This document shows, piece by piece, positions 10,690 to 21,236 of a stretch of DNA of 64,000 nucleotides. A program made the translations under genes and the position numbers. Within the stretch, counting starts at the first letter, position 1. Every line of letters starts with the position of its first letter. The notes beneath the pieces are model-generated. The model searched no databases. It was not told the DNA's origin and was given only the letters and a program-made list of their open reading frames with translations. This stretch comes from Schistocerca nitens (Eukaryota; Arthropoda; Insecta; Orthoptera; Acrididae), in the NCBI RefSeq assembly GCF_023898315.1, contig NC_064617.1, positions 616,891,000 through 616,954,999 on the forward strand, written 5' to 3'.

Positions 10690-11510
10690 GGTCTAGAAGC
10701 ACAAACTTTAATATCAGAAATAGAACCCATGTCGAACAGTGATAATTGATACTGGTGCAAACGTCTATACATCACGTCTCTTTATGCCTAGTGATCGGGT
10801 CTCAATAAGGCACAAACAAAGCTTCGCTTAGTTAGCAATGGCTATAGATGCTGGGTTTGAATCCAGGTCCTGAACGACGATGTTGGTCATGTCATTTAAA
10901 GTTCAAATTTGTATACACGTAGTTGTTGATGGGTGACGAGAACAATGATACTGCTGGTGATTCGCTGTTAATGTTGAGACTTCCGTAGAGTGCTTGTTGC
11001 CGTTAATCGCGTTGTTTTACGGGTTCGTCCAATATCCTGTTTCCAGAGCCACTCGCCGTTGAGCGACGTTCAGCACGTGGATGGAAAACCTTTTCGAGAG
11101 CGAAAAACTTTTTTTCAATTGCCGTACAGCTTTGTAACTCCATATATTGTCTCAAGTATTTAATTTTGACTAAGGATTACTGTACGATATATGTAAAATA
11201 ATCCGTTTTCTCAGAACTTTTGGAATGTCACTTGTAATTAAGGTTAGTTTATGAGTGTTATGGGGTGTCTCATCGCTAAGAACGTGTTTTGTAATATGTT
11301 TAGTATGACGATATTATTTGACGCTTAGACCGACTGCCATAAAGACCTTTGGTCTCTAGTAGTCTCTTGCGGTACTCATTGCGTGTAATCAAACGACTGT
11401 ACCCCACGAGGTTTTCGTGTTTAGAGGGCCTGCAACACAGCTACGTTATGTTGGTTGTATTCGGCAGTGATCCACTGTTTTTGCTGTCAAGTGTACATAG
11501 TATAATGTCT
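10690..11510 (+). repeat. Large inverted repeat family (copy 3, plus)
   Basis: Contains a B-box-like unit (TGGGTTTGAATCCAGG at about 10854) and then a stretch that matches, in inverse order and orientation, 1985-1740 and 870-657 of the left copy: GCAATTGCCGTACAGC-like, CTCAAGTATTTAATT, AAGGATTA, GTCTCTAGTAGTCTC. This copy lacks the solo LTR and the SINE found in the left copy. No coding capacity was recognised. Confidence 0.6.
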
Positions 11511-12005
11511 CTTATTACACCCATATCCAAGTAACAGTAGTGAAACTTACGTTCTTGATTCCTTGGACGCTTTTTACCAGTTGCACAAGGGGGTCATATC
11601 CGTGGAAATTACGCCATTTCCACCTTTTTGCAACAGATGATAGAGATACATCAGCATTACAGGCAGCAAGTAGATAACCTTGTTTTACTTTCCTGCCTTG
11701 CTTCTAAATCACGTGACTTTATAATATTCCTTACTTATTCACTACCTTCACGATGAATCGCCTGTCCCTTGTTACGATCTGAAAAAGTTGTGGAGGCAGA
11801 AGATATAATCCCAGTGGCTAATGGCTCATCGGTTATTGAACTGTGCCAGTGAGGGCTGTTCCGACAGTCGTATTGCGATTGGCTGCGCTCGAATTACGTC
11901 ACCCGGCAGGAAAGCCGCGCCTGCGTCAGACAGCGCGCATTACAAAAGCTATGTTGTGGTTTTGTAAATGAATTACAGACTTTTCAGGCACGTTAGAGAC
12001 ACATA
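11511..12005. other. No recognisable gene
   Basis: Unassigned. A short minus-strand open stretch with a GTAAGT-like donor occurs around 11550-11690 but has no recognised homology. Confidence 0.4.
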
Positions 12006-12100
12006 TGCAGGGTGGTCCATTGATCGTGACCGGGCCAAATACGTCACGAAATAAGCGTCAAATGACAAAACTACAAAGAACGAAACTTGTCTAGCTTTAA
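12006..12100 (+). repeat. Left TIR of DD41D element, outer part
   Basis: First 95 bp of the left inverted repeat, cut off from its remainder (14674-14870) by the nested transposon. It differs from the right repeat at about seven positions. Confidence 0.88.
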
Positions 12101-14669
12101 GGGGATACGGAATCGGATTTTGGGTTAAAAAATCGAATTTTTTTTTATTGGCGTATTATATTCTGCCATGTTTCCTCTTTAATATGACGTATCATACATA
12201 GCTCTACTACAATTATAACTATTTTATTTTTATATATTTGTGAGATCGGGTATTGCGCTTTAGTTATACACGTCTCTCGTGGCTGACCATGAACTTTTTG
12301 GCAGTACCTTTAAAGTGACATGAATTCAAATATCCCGGTTTCCAGCGACTATTTATACACTAGTTGCCCGAAAATGTTTCTCTCTGGTTTCCTCAAGTTA
12401 CTCTTTGACTTTGTGGCGGGACTGTTTTGTAAACAGTGTGATATAAGAAAGTAGTTGTTGTTGAGTTATTTCGTATTTAGTGCTTCATTTTTCGCAGTGA
12501 AAATGCCTAGAGCTAAAGCAAAAGTATTTAAAAAGCGTGTGAACTGGCAAAAGAAAAGAAATAATGATTCATTAGCAAAGCAAAGCAGTTCATCATCATC
12601 ACTGTTGGAAAATGTGAATCCACTTATTACTGATTTGCCGAACGAACTTACACCAAATGAAAACAGTGCTTCTCATAAAAAACTAAGAGATTTGGAAGAG
12701 AAATATAATTTACTTGATAGAGGGAATGAAGTTTTTGAACTCATTGATACGAATATATTGTGTGAAGCTCTTGAAAACAGTTTGTGCTGCAAAAAATGTC
12801 ATGGAAACGTTTCTCTGAAAGTAGAATCCCTTGTTGGCCTGGCTGCCCAGTTTAATTTAATATGCAGTGTTTGTAAATACAGCTGTAAGTTTCCAAGTTC
12901 GGTTTCAGTAACTGTAAATAATGGATACAAGAAAACTGAACTTTATAGTGTAAATATTAGGTTAGTTTATGGATTGCGAGCAATTGGTAAGGGCAAAGCA
13001 GCTGGTGATATGCTATGTGGTGTTCTAAATCTTCCAAGTGCACCTTCAAAGTTTGAAGCTTACAATTATGTACTAGGATCTGCAGTTGAAGATGTAGCAC
13101 AGAAGTCAATGCAGGTTGCTGTGGAAGAAGCAGTGGAAGAAAATGACGGCAGTCGTGACCTCACAGTGGCGTTTGATGGCACGTGGCAGAAAATGGGCCA
13201 CACCTCCAACAATGGTGTTGTAACAGCAACTAGTGTTGATACTGGCAAGGTTATTGATGTTGCAATAATGTCTAAATACTGTAGGTGCACAGGCAGGCTG
13301 AAAAATGAACACAGTGATGCCTGTATTGCTAATTATTATGGTAGTAGTGGTGGCATGGAGGTTGCTGGGGTGAAGAAAATTTTTCATCGCTCTTCACAGT
13401 GGTATAATGTTCGCTATGTCAAATATCTGGGAGATGGTGACTCTAAAGCATTCAAAGAAGTTTTGGAAAGCAAACCATATGGGAACAGTGTAAATATAAG
13501 CAAACTTGAATGTATAGGACATGTGCAGAAGAGAATGGGTGCCAGGCTGAGAAGGTTAAAATCAGTTATGAAAGGGAAAAAACTAGATGATGGGAAAACC
13601 TTGGATGGCAGAGGAAGATTGACTGATTCCATAATAGACCACATTCAGAACTGCTATGGCCTTGCAATCAGGCAAAATACAGGCAATCTTGAAGAAATGA
13701 GGAGAGCTATATGGGCTTTATATTTCCACACCGCATCCACGGATGAGCATCCACAACATGGTTTGTGCCCCAAAGGTGAAAACAGCTGGTGTAAATACAA
13801 TAGGGGACTAACAACAGGAGAGAAATACATTCACCACCACAGTCTACCATCAGCCATCATGGCAGAAATAAAGCCCATTTTCAGAGATCTGGCTGACAGA
13901 AGTCTTCTGATGAAATGTCTTCACGGAAAAACGCAGAACCCCAACGAGTGCTTGAATAGTGTGATATGGCATCGTCTCCCAAAAACAGTGTTTGTCGGAA
14001 TTAATACACTACATTTTGGTGTGTATGATGCTGTGGCAACCTTCAATCTTGGAAATATAACTAAATGCCAGGTCCTTCAAAAGTTGGGTATGTGTGTTGG
14101 TTCCCGTACGGTACGTGCTATGTTCTTTTTAGATCAGCACAGACTAAGGCATGCTGATAATATAATCAAGACATTAGTGAAAAAAGCAAGACAGGTGCAT
14201 AGGGGTGCCAAAAGAAGACTTGAAGATGATTATGAAGACTGTGAAGGGGGTATTAGCTACGGATCAGGAATGTTTTAATCTTCTTTCTCCGTTTCCCGTA
14301 AGTTTACTTTTTACTTCATCTAGGAACATTATCTCAGGTACTGGTCAACCTAGAAGTCTGAAATTTTTATGACGTAGTGACATAGGTCCCTATTACATAC
14401 TGAAACAACGATTTTTTAATTACTTGATTTACAAAAGACTTAGGGGTGATAGTCTAGTAAAAAGCGATGGAAAAAATTTACTTAAAAATAAATGTACAAT
14501 ATCTCTGTAAGAAAATACTTTGACAATAAACTGTTGTTTCAGTATTGTTGTAACATATGAATGCACATACAGTAAAATTTTTACCTCTCTGTCTCCAGTA
14601 GTTTGTGAGAAAATGTTCCCTATAGTAGGCATATATTAACATTGCGGGGATAGGTGATTCCGTATCCCC
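12101..14669 (+). mobile_element. Kolobok-like TTAA transposon, nested, full length
   Basis: A 2569-bp element bounded by perfect 14-bp inverted repeats GGGGATACGGAATC (12101-12114) and its complement (14656-14669) and flanked by TTAA on both sides (12097-12100 and 14670-14673). The uninterrupted homologous sequence in the right TIR of the host element (around 16365-16372, read in complement) has TTGA at the target, confirming a single 4-bp duplication. TTAA target, short GG-starting repeats and the transposase type agree with the Kolobok superfamily; piggyBac also uses TTAA but its transposase is different. Confidence 0.85.
12503..14278 (+). CDS. Kolobok-like DDE transposase (Mutator-like transposase domain)
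   Basis: Open frame of 591 codons from the ATG at 12503, chosen because MPRAKAKVFKKR is the usual basic start of this family; an in-frame ATG at 12455 would add 16 hydrophobic residues and is less likely. Near residues 95-130 are two cysteine pairs (CCKKC, ICSVCKYSC), a possible zinc-binding DNA-contact region. The catalytic core shows D225 (FDGTWQKMGHTS), D311 or D313 (LGDGDSK), the C/DxxH motif C337-H340 (CIGHVQKRMG) and E482 (NPNECLN). The C-terminus is basic and ends EGGISYGSGMF. It would excise and insert its element at TTAA. No stop or frameshift interrupts it. Some databases label this domain Mutator-like; the TTAA flanks favour Kolobok. Confidence 0.85.
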   Translation: MPRAKAKVFKKRVNWQKKRNNDSLAKQSSSSSSLLENVNPLITDLPNELTPNENSASHKKLRDLEEKYNLLDRGNEVFELIDTNILCEALENSLCCKKCHGNVSLKVESLVGLAAQFNLICSVCKYSCKFPSSVSVTVNNGYKKTELYSVNIRLVYGLRAIGKGKAAGDMLCGVLNLPSAPSKFEAYNYVLGSAVEDVAQKSMQVAVEEAVEENDGSRDLTVAFDGTWQKMGHTSNNGVVTATSVDTGKVIDVAIMSKYCRCTGRLKNEHSDACIANYYGSSGGMEVAGVKKIFHRSSQWYNVRYVKYLGDGDSKAFKEVLESKPYGNSVNISKLECIGHVQKRMGARLRRLKSVMKGKKLDDGKTLDGRGRLTDSIIDHIQNCYGLAIRQNTGNLEEMRRAIWALYFHTASTDEHPQHGLCPKGENSWCKYNRGLTTGEKYIHHHSLPSAIMAEIKPIFRDLADRSLLMKCLHGKTQNPNECLNSVIWHRLPKTVFVGINTLHFGVYDAVATFNLGNITKCQVLQKLGMCVGSRTVRAMFFLDQHRLRHADNIIKTLVKKARQVHRGAKRRLEDDYEDCEGGISYGSGMF

Positions 14670-14673
14670 TTAA

Positions 14674-14870
14674 GGAGGAAACGAGATTGCACTGTGGTTG
14701 GCCTACTAGATGGCGCTGCCATAGGTCAAACGGATATCAACTGCGTTTTTTAAAATAGGAACCCCCATTTTTATCACATATTTGTGTAGTACGTAAAGAA
14801 ATATGAATGTTTTAGTTGGACCACTTTTTTCGCTTTGTGATAGATGGCGCTGTAATAGTCACAAACGTAT
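14674..14870 (+). repeat. Left TIR of DD41D element, inner part
   Basis: Continues the left inverted repeat after the nested transposon and ends at about 14870, 73 bp before the transposase start. It holds two AGATGGCGCTG copies; a third is mutated compared with the right repeat. Confidence 0.85.
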
Positions 14871-14943
14871 AAGTACGTGGTATCACGCAACATTCCGCAA
14901 GTGCGGACGGTATTTGCTTCGTGATACATTACCCGTGTTAAAA

Positions 14944-15999
14944 ATGGACCGTTTACCAATTTCGGAAAAGGTCGATATCGTGTTGATGTATGGCTATTGT
15001 GATCAAAATGCCCAACGGGCGTGTGCTATGTATGCTGCTCGGTATCCTGGACGACATCATCCAAGTGTCCGGACCGTTCGCCGGACAGTTACATTATTTA
15101 AGGAAACAGGGAGTGTTCAGCCACATGTGAAACGTCAACCACGACCTGCAACAAATGATGATACCCAAGTAGGTGTTTTAGGTGCTGTCGTGGCTAATCC
15201 GCACATCAGTAGCAGGCAAATTGCACGAGAATCGGGAATCTCAAAAACGTCGGTGTTGAGAATGCTACTTCAACATCGATTGCACCCGTACCATATTTCT
15301 ATGCACCAGGAATTGCATGGCGACGACTTTGAACGTCGTGTACAGTTCTGCCACTGGGCACAAGAGAAATTACGGCACGATGGCAGATTTTTTGCACGCG
15401 TTCTATTTAGCGATGAAGCGTCATTCACCAACAGCAGTAACGTAAACCGGCATAATATGCACTATTGGGCAACGGAAAATCCACGATGGCTGCGGCAAGT
15501 GGAACATCAGCGACCTTGGCGGGTTAATTCATGGTGCAGCATTATGGGAGGAAAGATAATTGGCCCCCATTTTATCGATGACAATCTAAATGGTGCAATG
15601 TATGCTGATTTCCTACGTAATGTTCTACCGATGTTACTACAAGATGACAGAATGGCGATGTACTTCCAACATGATGGATGTCCGGCACATAGCTTGCGTG
15701 CGCTTGAAGCGGTATTGAATAGCATATTTCATGATAGGTGGATTGGTCGTCGAAGCACCATACCATGGCCCGCACGTTCACCGGATGTGACGTCCCGGGA
15801 TTTCTTTCTGTGGGGAAAGTTGAAGGATATTTGCTATCGTGATCCACCGACAACGCCTGACAACATGCATCAGCGCATCGTCAATGCATGTGCGAATATT
15901 ACAGAAGGCGAACTACTCGCTGTTGAGATTAATATCGTTACACGTATTGCCAAATGCATTGAGGGTGACGGACATCATTTTGAGCATTTATTGCATTAA
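14944..15999 (+). CDS. DD41D mariner-superfamily transposase
   Basis: Intact frame of 351 codons starting at the ATG of MDRLPISEKVD; an upstream in-frame ATG at 14803 lies within the TIR and would add 47 unlikely residues. The N-terminal third has a bipartite helix-turn-helix DNA-binding region (HPSVRTVRRTV and SSRQIARESGISKTSV). The catalytic triad is D157 (LFSDEASF), D244 (FQHDGCPAHS) and D286 (SPDVTSRDFFLWG) with 41 residues between the last two, which places it with the DD41D (rosa-like) group. Its length fits the family. Transcription would start in the left TIR, now separated from its outer part by 2.57 kb. A shorter relative of this group lies at 59414-60340. Confidence 0.9.
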   Translation: MDRLPISEKVDIVLMYGYCDQNAQRACAMYAARYPGRHHPSVRTVRRTVTLFKETGSVQPHVKRQPRPATNDDTQVGVLGAVVANPHISSRQIARESGISKTSVLRMLLQHRLHPYHISMHQELHGDDFERRVQFCHWAQEKLRHDGRFFARVLFSDEASFTNSSNVNRHNMHYWATENPRWLRQVEHQRPWRVNSWCSIMGGKIIGPHFIDDNLNGAMYADFLRNVLPMLLQDDRMAMYFQHDGCPAHSLRALEAVLNSIFHDRWIGRRSTIPWPARSPDVTSRDFFLWGKLKDICYRDPPTTPDNMHQRIVNACANITEGELLAVEINIVTRIAKCIEGDGHHFEHLLH

Positions 16000-16170
16000 T
16001 GTGGTAATTACAGGTAATCACGCTGTAACAACATACGTTCTCAGAAATGATAAGTTCACAAAGGTACATGTATCACACTGGGACAACCGTAATAAAATGT
16101 TCAAACGTACCTACGTATTTTAATTTAAAAAACCTACCTGTTACCAACTGTTCGTCTAAAGTTGTGAGCC

Positions 16171-16465
16171 ATATGTTTGTGACTATTACAGCGCCATCTA
16201 TCACAAAACGAAAAAAGTAGTCCAACTAAAACATTCATATTTCTTTACGTACTACATGAATAGGTAATAAAAAATGGGGATTCCTATTTAAAAAAACGCA
16301 GATGATATCCGTTTGACCTATGGCAGCGCCATCTAGTGGGCCAATCATAGCGCCATCTGGTTTCCTCCTTCAAGCTAGACAAGTTTCGTTCTTTGTAGTT
16401 TTTTCATTTGACGCTTATTTCGTTAGATATTTGGCCCAGTCACGTTCAATGGACCACCCTGTGCA
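16171..16465 (-). repeat. Right TIR of DD41D element
   Basis: Uninterrupted 295-bp repeat, inverse of 12006-12100 plus 14674-14870. It contains three AGATGGCGCT-type motifs and preserves the pre-insertion target of the Kolobok-like element. Confidence 0.88.
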
Positions 16466-16613
16466 TACACATACGCTCAAAACTAAACCTAAAAAAAAAA
16501 CGTAACATAGTTCGACATAGGAGGTAATAAAGAATGAGTAAAACAAACTTACCACCATTCCGTAATTTTCAAGTGCTTCGGTCGGCTGTAGTTACTGACG
16601 ACAAGCGACACTT

Positions 16614-19331
16614 CATTTCTTACATGGTTTAGATGCCTTCCACATGAGATTCTTCCTTGTGTCACTCTTCTTTCTTGCTTCTACTAGTCTTTCTTTATTT
16701 AAATGCCTGATCGCCTTCTAACATACAAACTAATTATGTTTTCGTGTACTTGAGGAAACTTCGTTTCGATAATCGAAGTTAAACTTTTAATTACGTTGTT
16801 ACATTTCGTAATTGTTTGTCCATGGAAACCTGAAAATATTCGAACTGTTTCACGGTATTCACCCGGTCTGTTGTTGGTGTTAGAAGACCTCCCACGAGAA
16901 ACAATATTGATCCATGACTGAGAACTTGTTCCAGGAATCGAGCACATTTCAGTGCGTGATCCCAAGGGTTTATCGATAGTACGACTTTTAAATGCTAGAT
17001 AGCCAGCCAAGTATTGAACAGAGGCAGGAGTAGTAACTTATGTATCAGCACTATTTTGACCTATTTCGTGGACCGTTCTCAGGAATTCTTCTTACTCTTC
17101 GACAATACCTAAGATGTCACAACTATCTGCACGTTTCACTTGTCGTTCGTCTGTTATCTCAATACAGAGTTCACCTGTGATGAAGTTCAAGATGTCGCCA
17201 TCGTGTGTTTCAGTACCAGTATCAGCAGAAACGGCATTGACTCTTTCTTCAGCAACTGCTGCACTGCCTTATAGAGGTATGTCGTCTGCGTTTCCAGTTA
17301 AAAGAAGAAGCCGAATTCTGTGTTTGACCTCTACAGCTGTGGAATTATTGTAGAACGCACCAAGTCCTCGAATTCTAGAAAAATAATTTTCCAAGCAGCC
17401 CTGATTTAGACGTGATGTTAAGATAAACTTCACGTTATCTTTCTTTACCTCTTCGAGTAACCCTAGAAGGGATGTAATTGAGACTATAAACCCCTTCTGA
17501 AATGGCAACAAACCCTTCCTGTTTCCACTGCGCATTTCATGGCAAACATCGCGAAACCTTTTTAAAGTGTTCTCTTGAGTTTTAAATTCAGACCAAATCC
17601 GCAACGTAAAGGCGTGACATCATCTATGGGAGTTCTAGAATTAAAAACGTCGAATACATCGTTTACTGAATCAAAAAACATGCTTTCCCGTTCATTTCCC
17701 AAAACATATAAGAGAGCTTTAGCCGTGCGACGTGAAAATAAGCGGGCTGCCATCCCAACATTTTGTCGAGCACGTCCTGTAAGACTGATGTGCGCTCCTG
17801 AAATGTGATGAATATTCAGATCGCCTTTCTGGCTGTCTAACAAACTGTCAATTACATTCTTGGTTTTCAAAGTTCCATCAGGAAGCGATAACCCTTCATC
17901 TAAGAAGTGGTTCCTAAGGAGCTTCAATAAATGTGGCACATCGTAAAAAACCCACATTTTCCTTTCACTGTGCGCTGGATTTTTGAAAAAGGTTTTTGAG
18001 GTATTGACACAAAGTTCACTCCACACTTTAGAGTTTTTTGCACCCATATCACATGTTACAGCCACAATATGTAGTCCCGAATTTTCAATTTTTAATATTA
18101 TATCTAGTTGCAGGCCACAGTTCATTGTTACATCAAAATTATAATTAATCGGCTGCTTCCAAGATGAATACAAACTACGAATCTTTGTAACTAGAACATT
18201 TGTGTGAGGTCCAAAAATACCTGTCTTCCGAAGCATCATAGCAGATTCTACCATCAATGTTCATTTCATCGAAACACAACACAGTTGTCTTCTGTTGAGG
18301 GGTAAATGTACGACTCTTTGCTTTCAAAATTGCCAAAACTTCTTCTGAAATACCTGGATTACACTTAAAATTCGTAGTCCATTTTTGAAGTGTTTCTCGA
18401 CATGGCAAAGGAATATTTCGCTTCCTCAAACATGTATAAGCTTTTTGAGAAAGAGCCTTTAGAGTTAGGGCATTGGCAGTATCCTGAGCACTCCATTGCC
18501 TGGCAACAAACAGCGAATTTTTCCTGGAGTGATATTTTGTATTTTTTTGTTTACGATACTTGCTTTCACTGTAGCACTTCATTTTGTCTTCTTTAATAAG
18601 ACGCATCTAACAGTATTGGCTTTCTTCAGGGCTGCTTCACACTTTTTAAGGCTACTTTCAAGCACGGCATTTTTCTTATAAAGAACTTCTATTTCTGATT
18701 TCAGTCTTTTTATTTCTTCGTCCTTCACTTTCAAAACAGTGTGTTCACAAATGGGCACTGTATTTGTGTCTTGGTCCAGTTTCCTTTTTCTTGGGGACAC
18801 AGACTGCAAGGTATCAATTGCTCTCTTGCGCACATCTCTCTTCTGATAATGTAGAGCTCGCTCGTGAACATCCTACAGGAACAAAAAAGCCCGTTAATTG
18901 TTTCGTTTACGATTAATAATTAGTACGAAAATGATACTTTTTCACTAAAAAATAACTCATTGGAGAAGATAAAACTTAACGAATTAGTACCTTAATCTAA
19001 TTGATCATTATAACACAGCAGCTTGCTAACCTCATTGTCAGGTTCAGTGCTGTTTTCGCTGTATGTAAATCTCCGCGCTAGTTGGGTAAATGTTGAGATG
19101 GAACTGCATCTACTTGAAGTTTCTTCTTTTGCGGCAACCCCATGAGTTCGTTCTTTAAATCCCACTCGTAATCCTCAGGAAGAAAATGAATGGAGCAGAT
19201 ACAGGCATTAATAACATTAATTTTGTGAGCTCGCTTGCACCGAGTTATCCATTCTTGGGAAAACGATGATACACTATACCACTAGCTTTAGTTCCATAAT
19301 TTTTACAGTTTGCAACTGCACAGTTACTCAT
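16614..19331 (-). pseudogene. P-element superfamily transposase gene with THAP exon, decayed
   Basis: Minus-strand two-exon gene. Exon 1 (19331-19031) encodes a THAP zinc-finger start (MSNCAVANCKNYG, YHRFPKN, CICSIHFLPEDYEW, an AVPS motif). A GTTAGC donor at 19030 and a pyrimidine-rich acceptor ending CTGTAG at 18873 bound a 158-bp intron. Exon 2 (18872-16614) begins DVHERALHYQ, has a coiled-coil stretch (EEIKRLKSEIEVLYKKN), then FDEMNIDGRICYD, CDMGAKNSKVW, YDVPHLLKLLRNHF, LNQGCLENYFSRIRG, SSQSWINIVSRG and a basic C-terminus. Known P transposases bind by the THAP domain and use GTP and a DDE core. Frameshifts occur near 19262, 19100, 18590, 18230, 17590, between 17269 and 17010, and near 16715, so it cannot give a full protein. 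P-type 31-bp TIRs and 8-bp duplications were not located. Confidence 0.85.
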
Positions 19332-19339
19332 ATTTCTAT

Positions 19340-21098
19340 ACATAATTCGGTCTGCTCGTAACACGCGCCACTAATAAACACACACAGTATGAAGGGTATA
19401 TGTAACTGAAAACTGTTATGTATTAACGAAAGGAGATGGAGTGCTTAAATGGCGAAAAGGGAAACACTACTCAGTGATAATAAAATTCAGTAGACAGTAG
19501 GGCTGTATTTTTCAGACGGGCAATACTTCCACTGCCGAAGTGAACTTATCGCAAGGACCTCCTTCCCGCTCCCGACCTCACCCCTCCAGCAGTGCACGCG
19601 TGGTGCGCGGCGCAAGAAACTGTGCCACAACCACAATGCCGCGCGACCTGGGGCCCTAGTCTATATCGTTCACACCGATCGGTGCACTAGGTTAGTTTCG
19701 GTACTGACGTCTTAATTTTCGATTCTTTATCTGAATTCCCTATTCAGTAAGCTTATGAGACCTGTTACCGAACGGTCCTCCTGCCGATTTTTCGACAACT
19801 GTATTGATAGGTTTTGGATTTCGGTATGGCCCTCTCGTTTATTATTTTAAACTTATTGAGGGGTTTCAGCTTTGGATTTAGTGATTGTGTTACTAAAGAA
19901 TCACCACAGGATGCATCCAGTTGGAGAGTGAGTTCGTAACAGACTATTTTCCTTTGTCAGAAATATGGTTAGGTTAGGTTAGGTTGTTACTGTGAATGCT
20001 TACAATATTCTCTCACAATACCTGTTATTTTTATGTGGTTAAGAGTTTGAAGATAATTAAATATCAAGACATCGGCTCTGCTTAGATATATTACATGGGT
20101 GTTAACTGAAATTACTAGTGACTTCGCGTACCCTTTTCCGCAAATGGTTTACTTATTAATTACCGAAACGTATTTAAAACTTTTAAGTAACAATGCAAAG
20201 GAATTTTGTGAAGTCTGATAGAGGAAACCTTCCAAAATTGCATGCATTTACGGCTTACGCCCGCATCATTCGGCAATGAAGTGAGCTGCATCTTCTTGAA
20301 TGGAACTACATAAAATAAAGCGTCTATAGAATGCGAGTTGTAGTAGAGAAATTGATAAGGCGATGAACTGTCGTAGCAAAGGATGTAGGTTTGTATACTA
20401 CTAGATGCGATTTTTTTCCGTCTTCATGTCTGCAACACATTCTGAGACTTCGTTAATCGTCAAAGTTAAGCATTTTTCCGAAATATTCGTTGTAATTGAC
20501 ACGTAAAAGCGTGCTTTCTCAGTAACGAGTATCTCCGATTTCGTTACTTCCATATGCTTAAGAAATGAAACATGAAATTACTGTGTGTGAAACAATTGAC
20601 AGTGACATTTATACTACTTCTTGTCACAAATAATTCTCCATTTTTTTTCGGAATACGTAGCGATTTCCGAGAGTGTGTTCAGAAAGGAATCTAAGAGCAC
20701 AACGTAAATTATTGCGAATGAAACTAGCAGCAATTATCTTTATACTCTAGCTTGTCACAAGTATTTATCAGTGAACGAATCCGTAACAACAGTAGACAGA
20801 GACGATGGGTTCCCGCTGCAATATTTTCAGACTATACCACCATATCTGAAACATTTTGATTCATCAGATGCATGTTATAAACTACAACGAACTTCTATAG
20901 CTGCACTCGCCACATGCTCTCGAAAAGGTGACGTTTTAAATTTTGTTTTTATGAACCAAATCGTTGATGCATCATATAGGGAAGCAGGCTACTTCATCAT
21001 TTGGGCCTCTAGGAGCGAGCTACAACCACATTCTATGCATCTTCTTATTCTTTGACGCTCTCTTTAACATTTTTCGGGTTTGTGAAGGTGTGTTCCGT
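19340..21098. other. No recognisable gene
   Basis: Unassigned DNA with a CpG-bearing patch around 19550-19670. An open frame at 20771-21055 has no recognised features. Confidence 0.45.
19967..19985 (+). repeat. Short TTAGG-type tract
   Basis: GGTTAGGTTAGGTTAGGTT: just under four units of the insect telomeric pentamer. Such short tracts are frequent inside insect chromosomes and by themselves do not show a telomere. Confidence 0.7.
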
Positions 21099-21236
21099 CC
21101 ATGTAACTAATTGTAGGCAGTTTATTCCCACACAGGTCTCGCTTCTGTTATTTGTGAAGCATCATCACGAATAAAGGAAGCGTAATGCATATGACAATAA
21201 ACAAACTGTCTTCAATTAGTTGCATAGACAGAACAT
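21099..21236. repeat. Imperfect inverted repeat
   Basis: Arms at 21099-21130 and 21205-21236 match at 27 of 32 positions (core AACTAATTG) around a 74-bp loop. It may be a small foldback or MITE-like element; no flanking duplication was found. Confidence 0.55.

Larger units (their letters stand above)
12006..16465 (+). mobile_element. DD41D mariner-superfamily transposon with long TIRs (interrupted by a nested element)
   Basis: The element starts CAGGGTGGTCCATTGA at 12008 and ends with the complement at 16461; TA dinucleotides at 12004-12005 and 16466-16467 fit the TA target of the IS630-Tc1-mariner superfamily, with a 2-base length difference next to them. Its terminal inverted repeats are about 295 bp and about 90 % identical. 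Without the nested Kolobok-like element (12101-14669 plus one TTAA) it would be about 1.9 kb. It carries one open transposase frame (14944-15999). Copies of AGATGGCGCTG inside the repeats are candidate transposase-binding sites. Confidence 0.88.

Noticed and set aside
11541..11690. Minus-strand open stretch with a GTAAGT donor, possible exon
   Set aside because: Too short, upstream reading is closed by stops, and no homology recognised.
12101..14669. piggyBac assignment based on the TTAA flanks
   Set aside because: The encoded protein lacks piggyBac motifs and has the FDGTW, GDGD, CxxH and NPNE pattern of Kolobok/Mutator-like transposases.
19967..19985. Telomeric repeat as a sign of a chromosome end or fusion
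   Set aside because: Fewer than four units; such short tracts are common in insect DNA.
20771..21055. 94-codon open frame
   Set aside because: No recognisable domain and no neighbouring exon or element supporting it.
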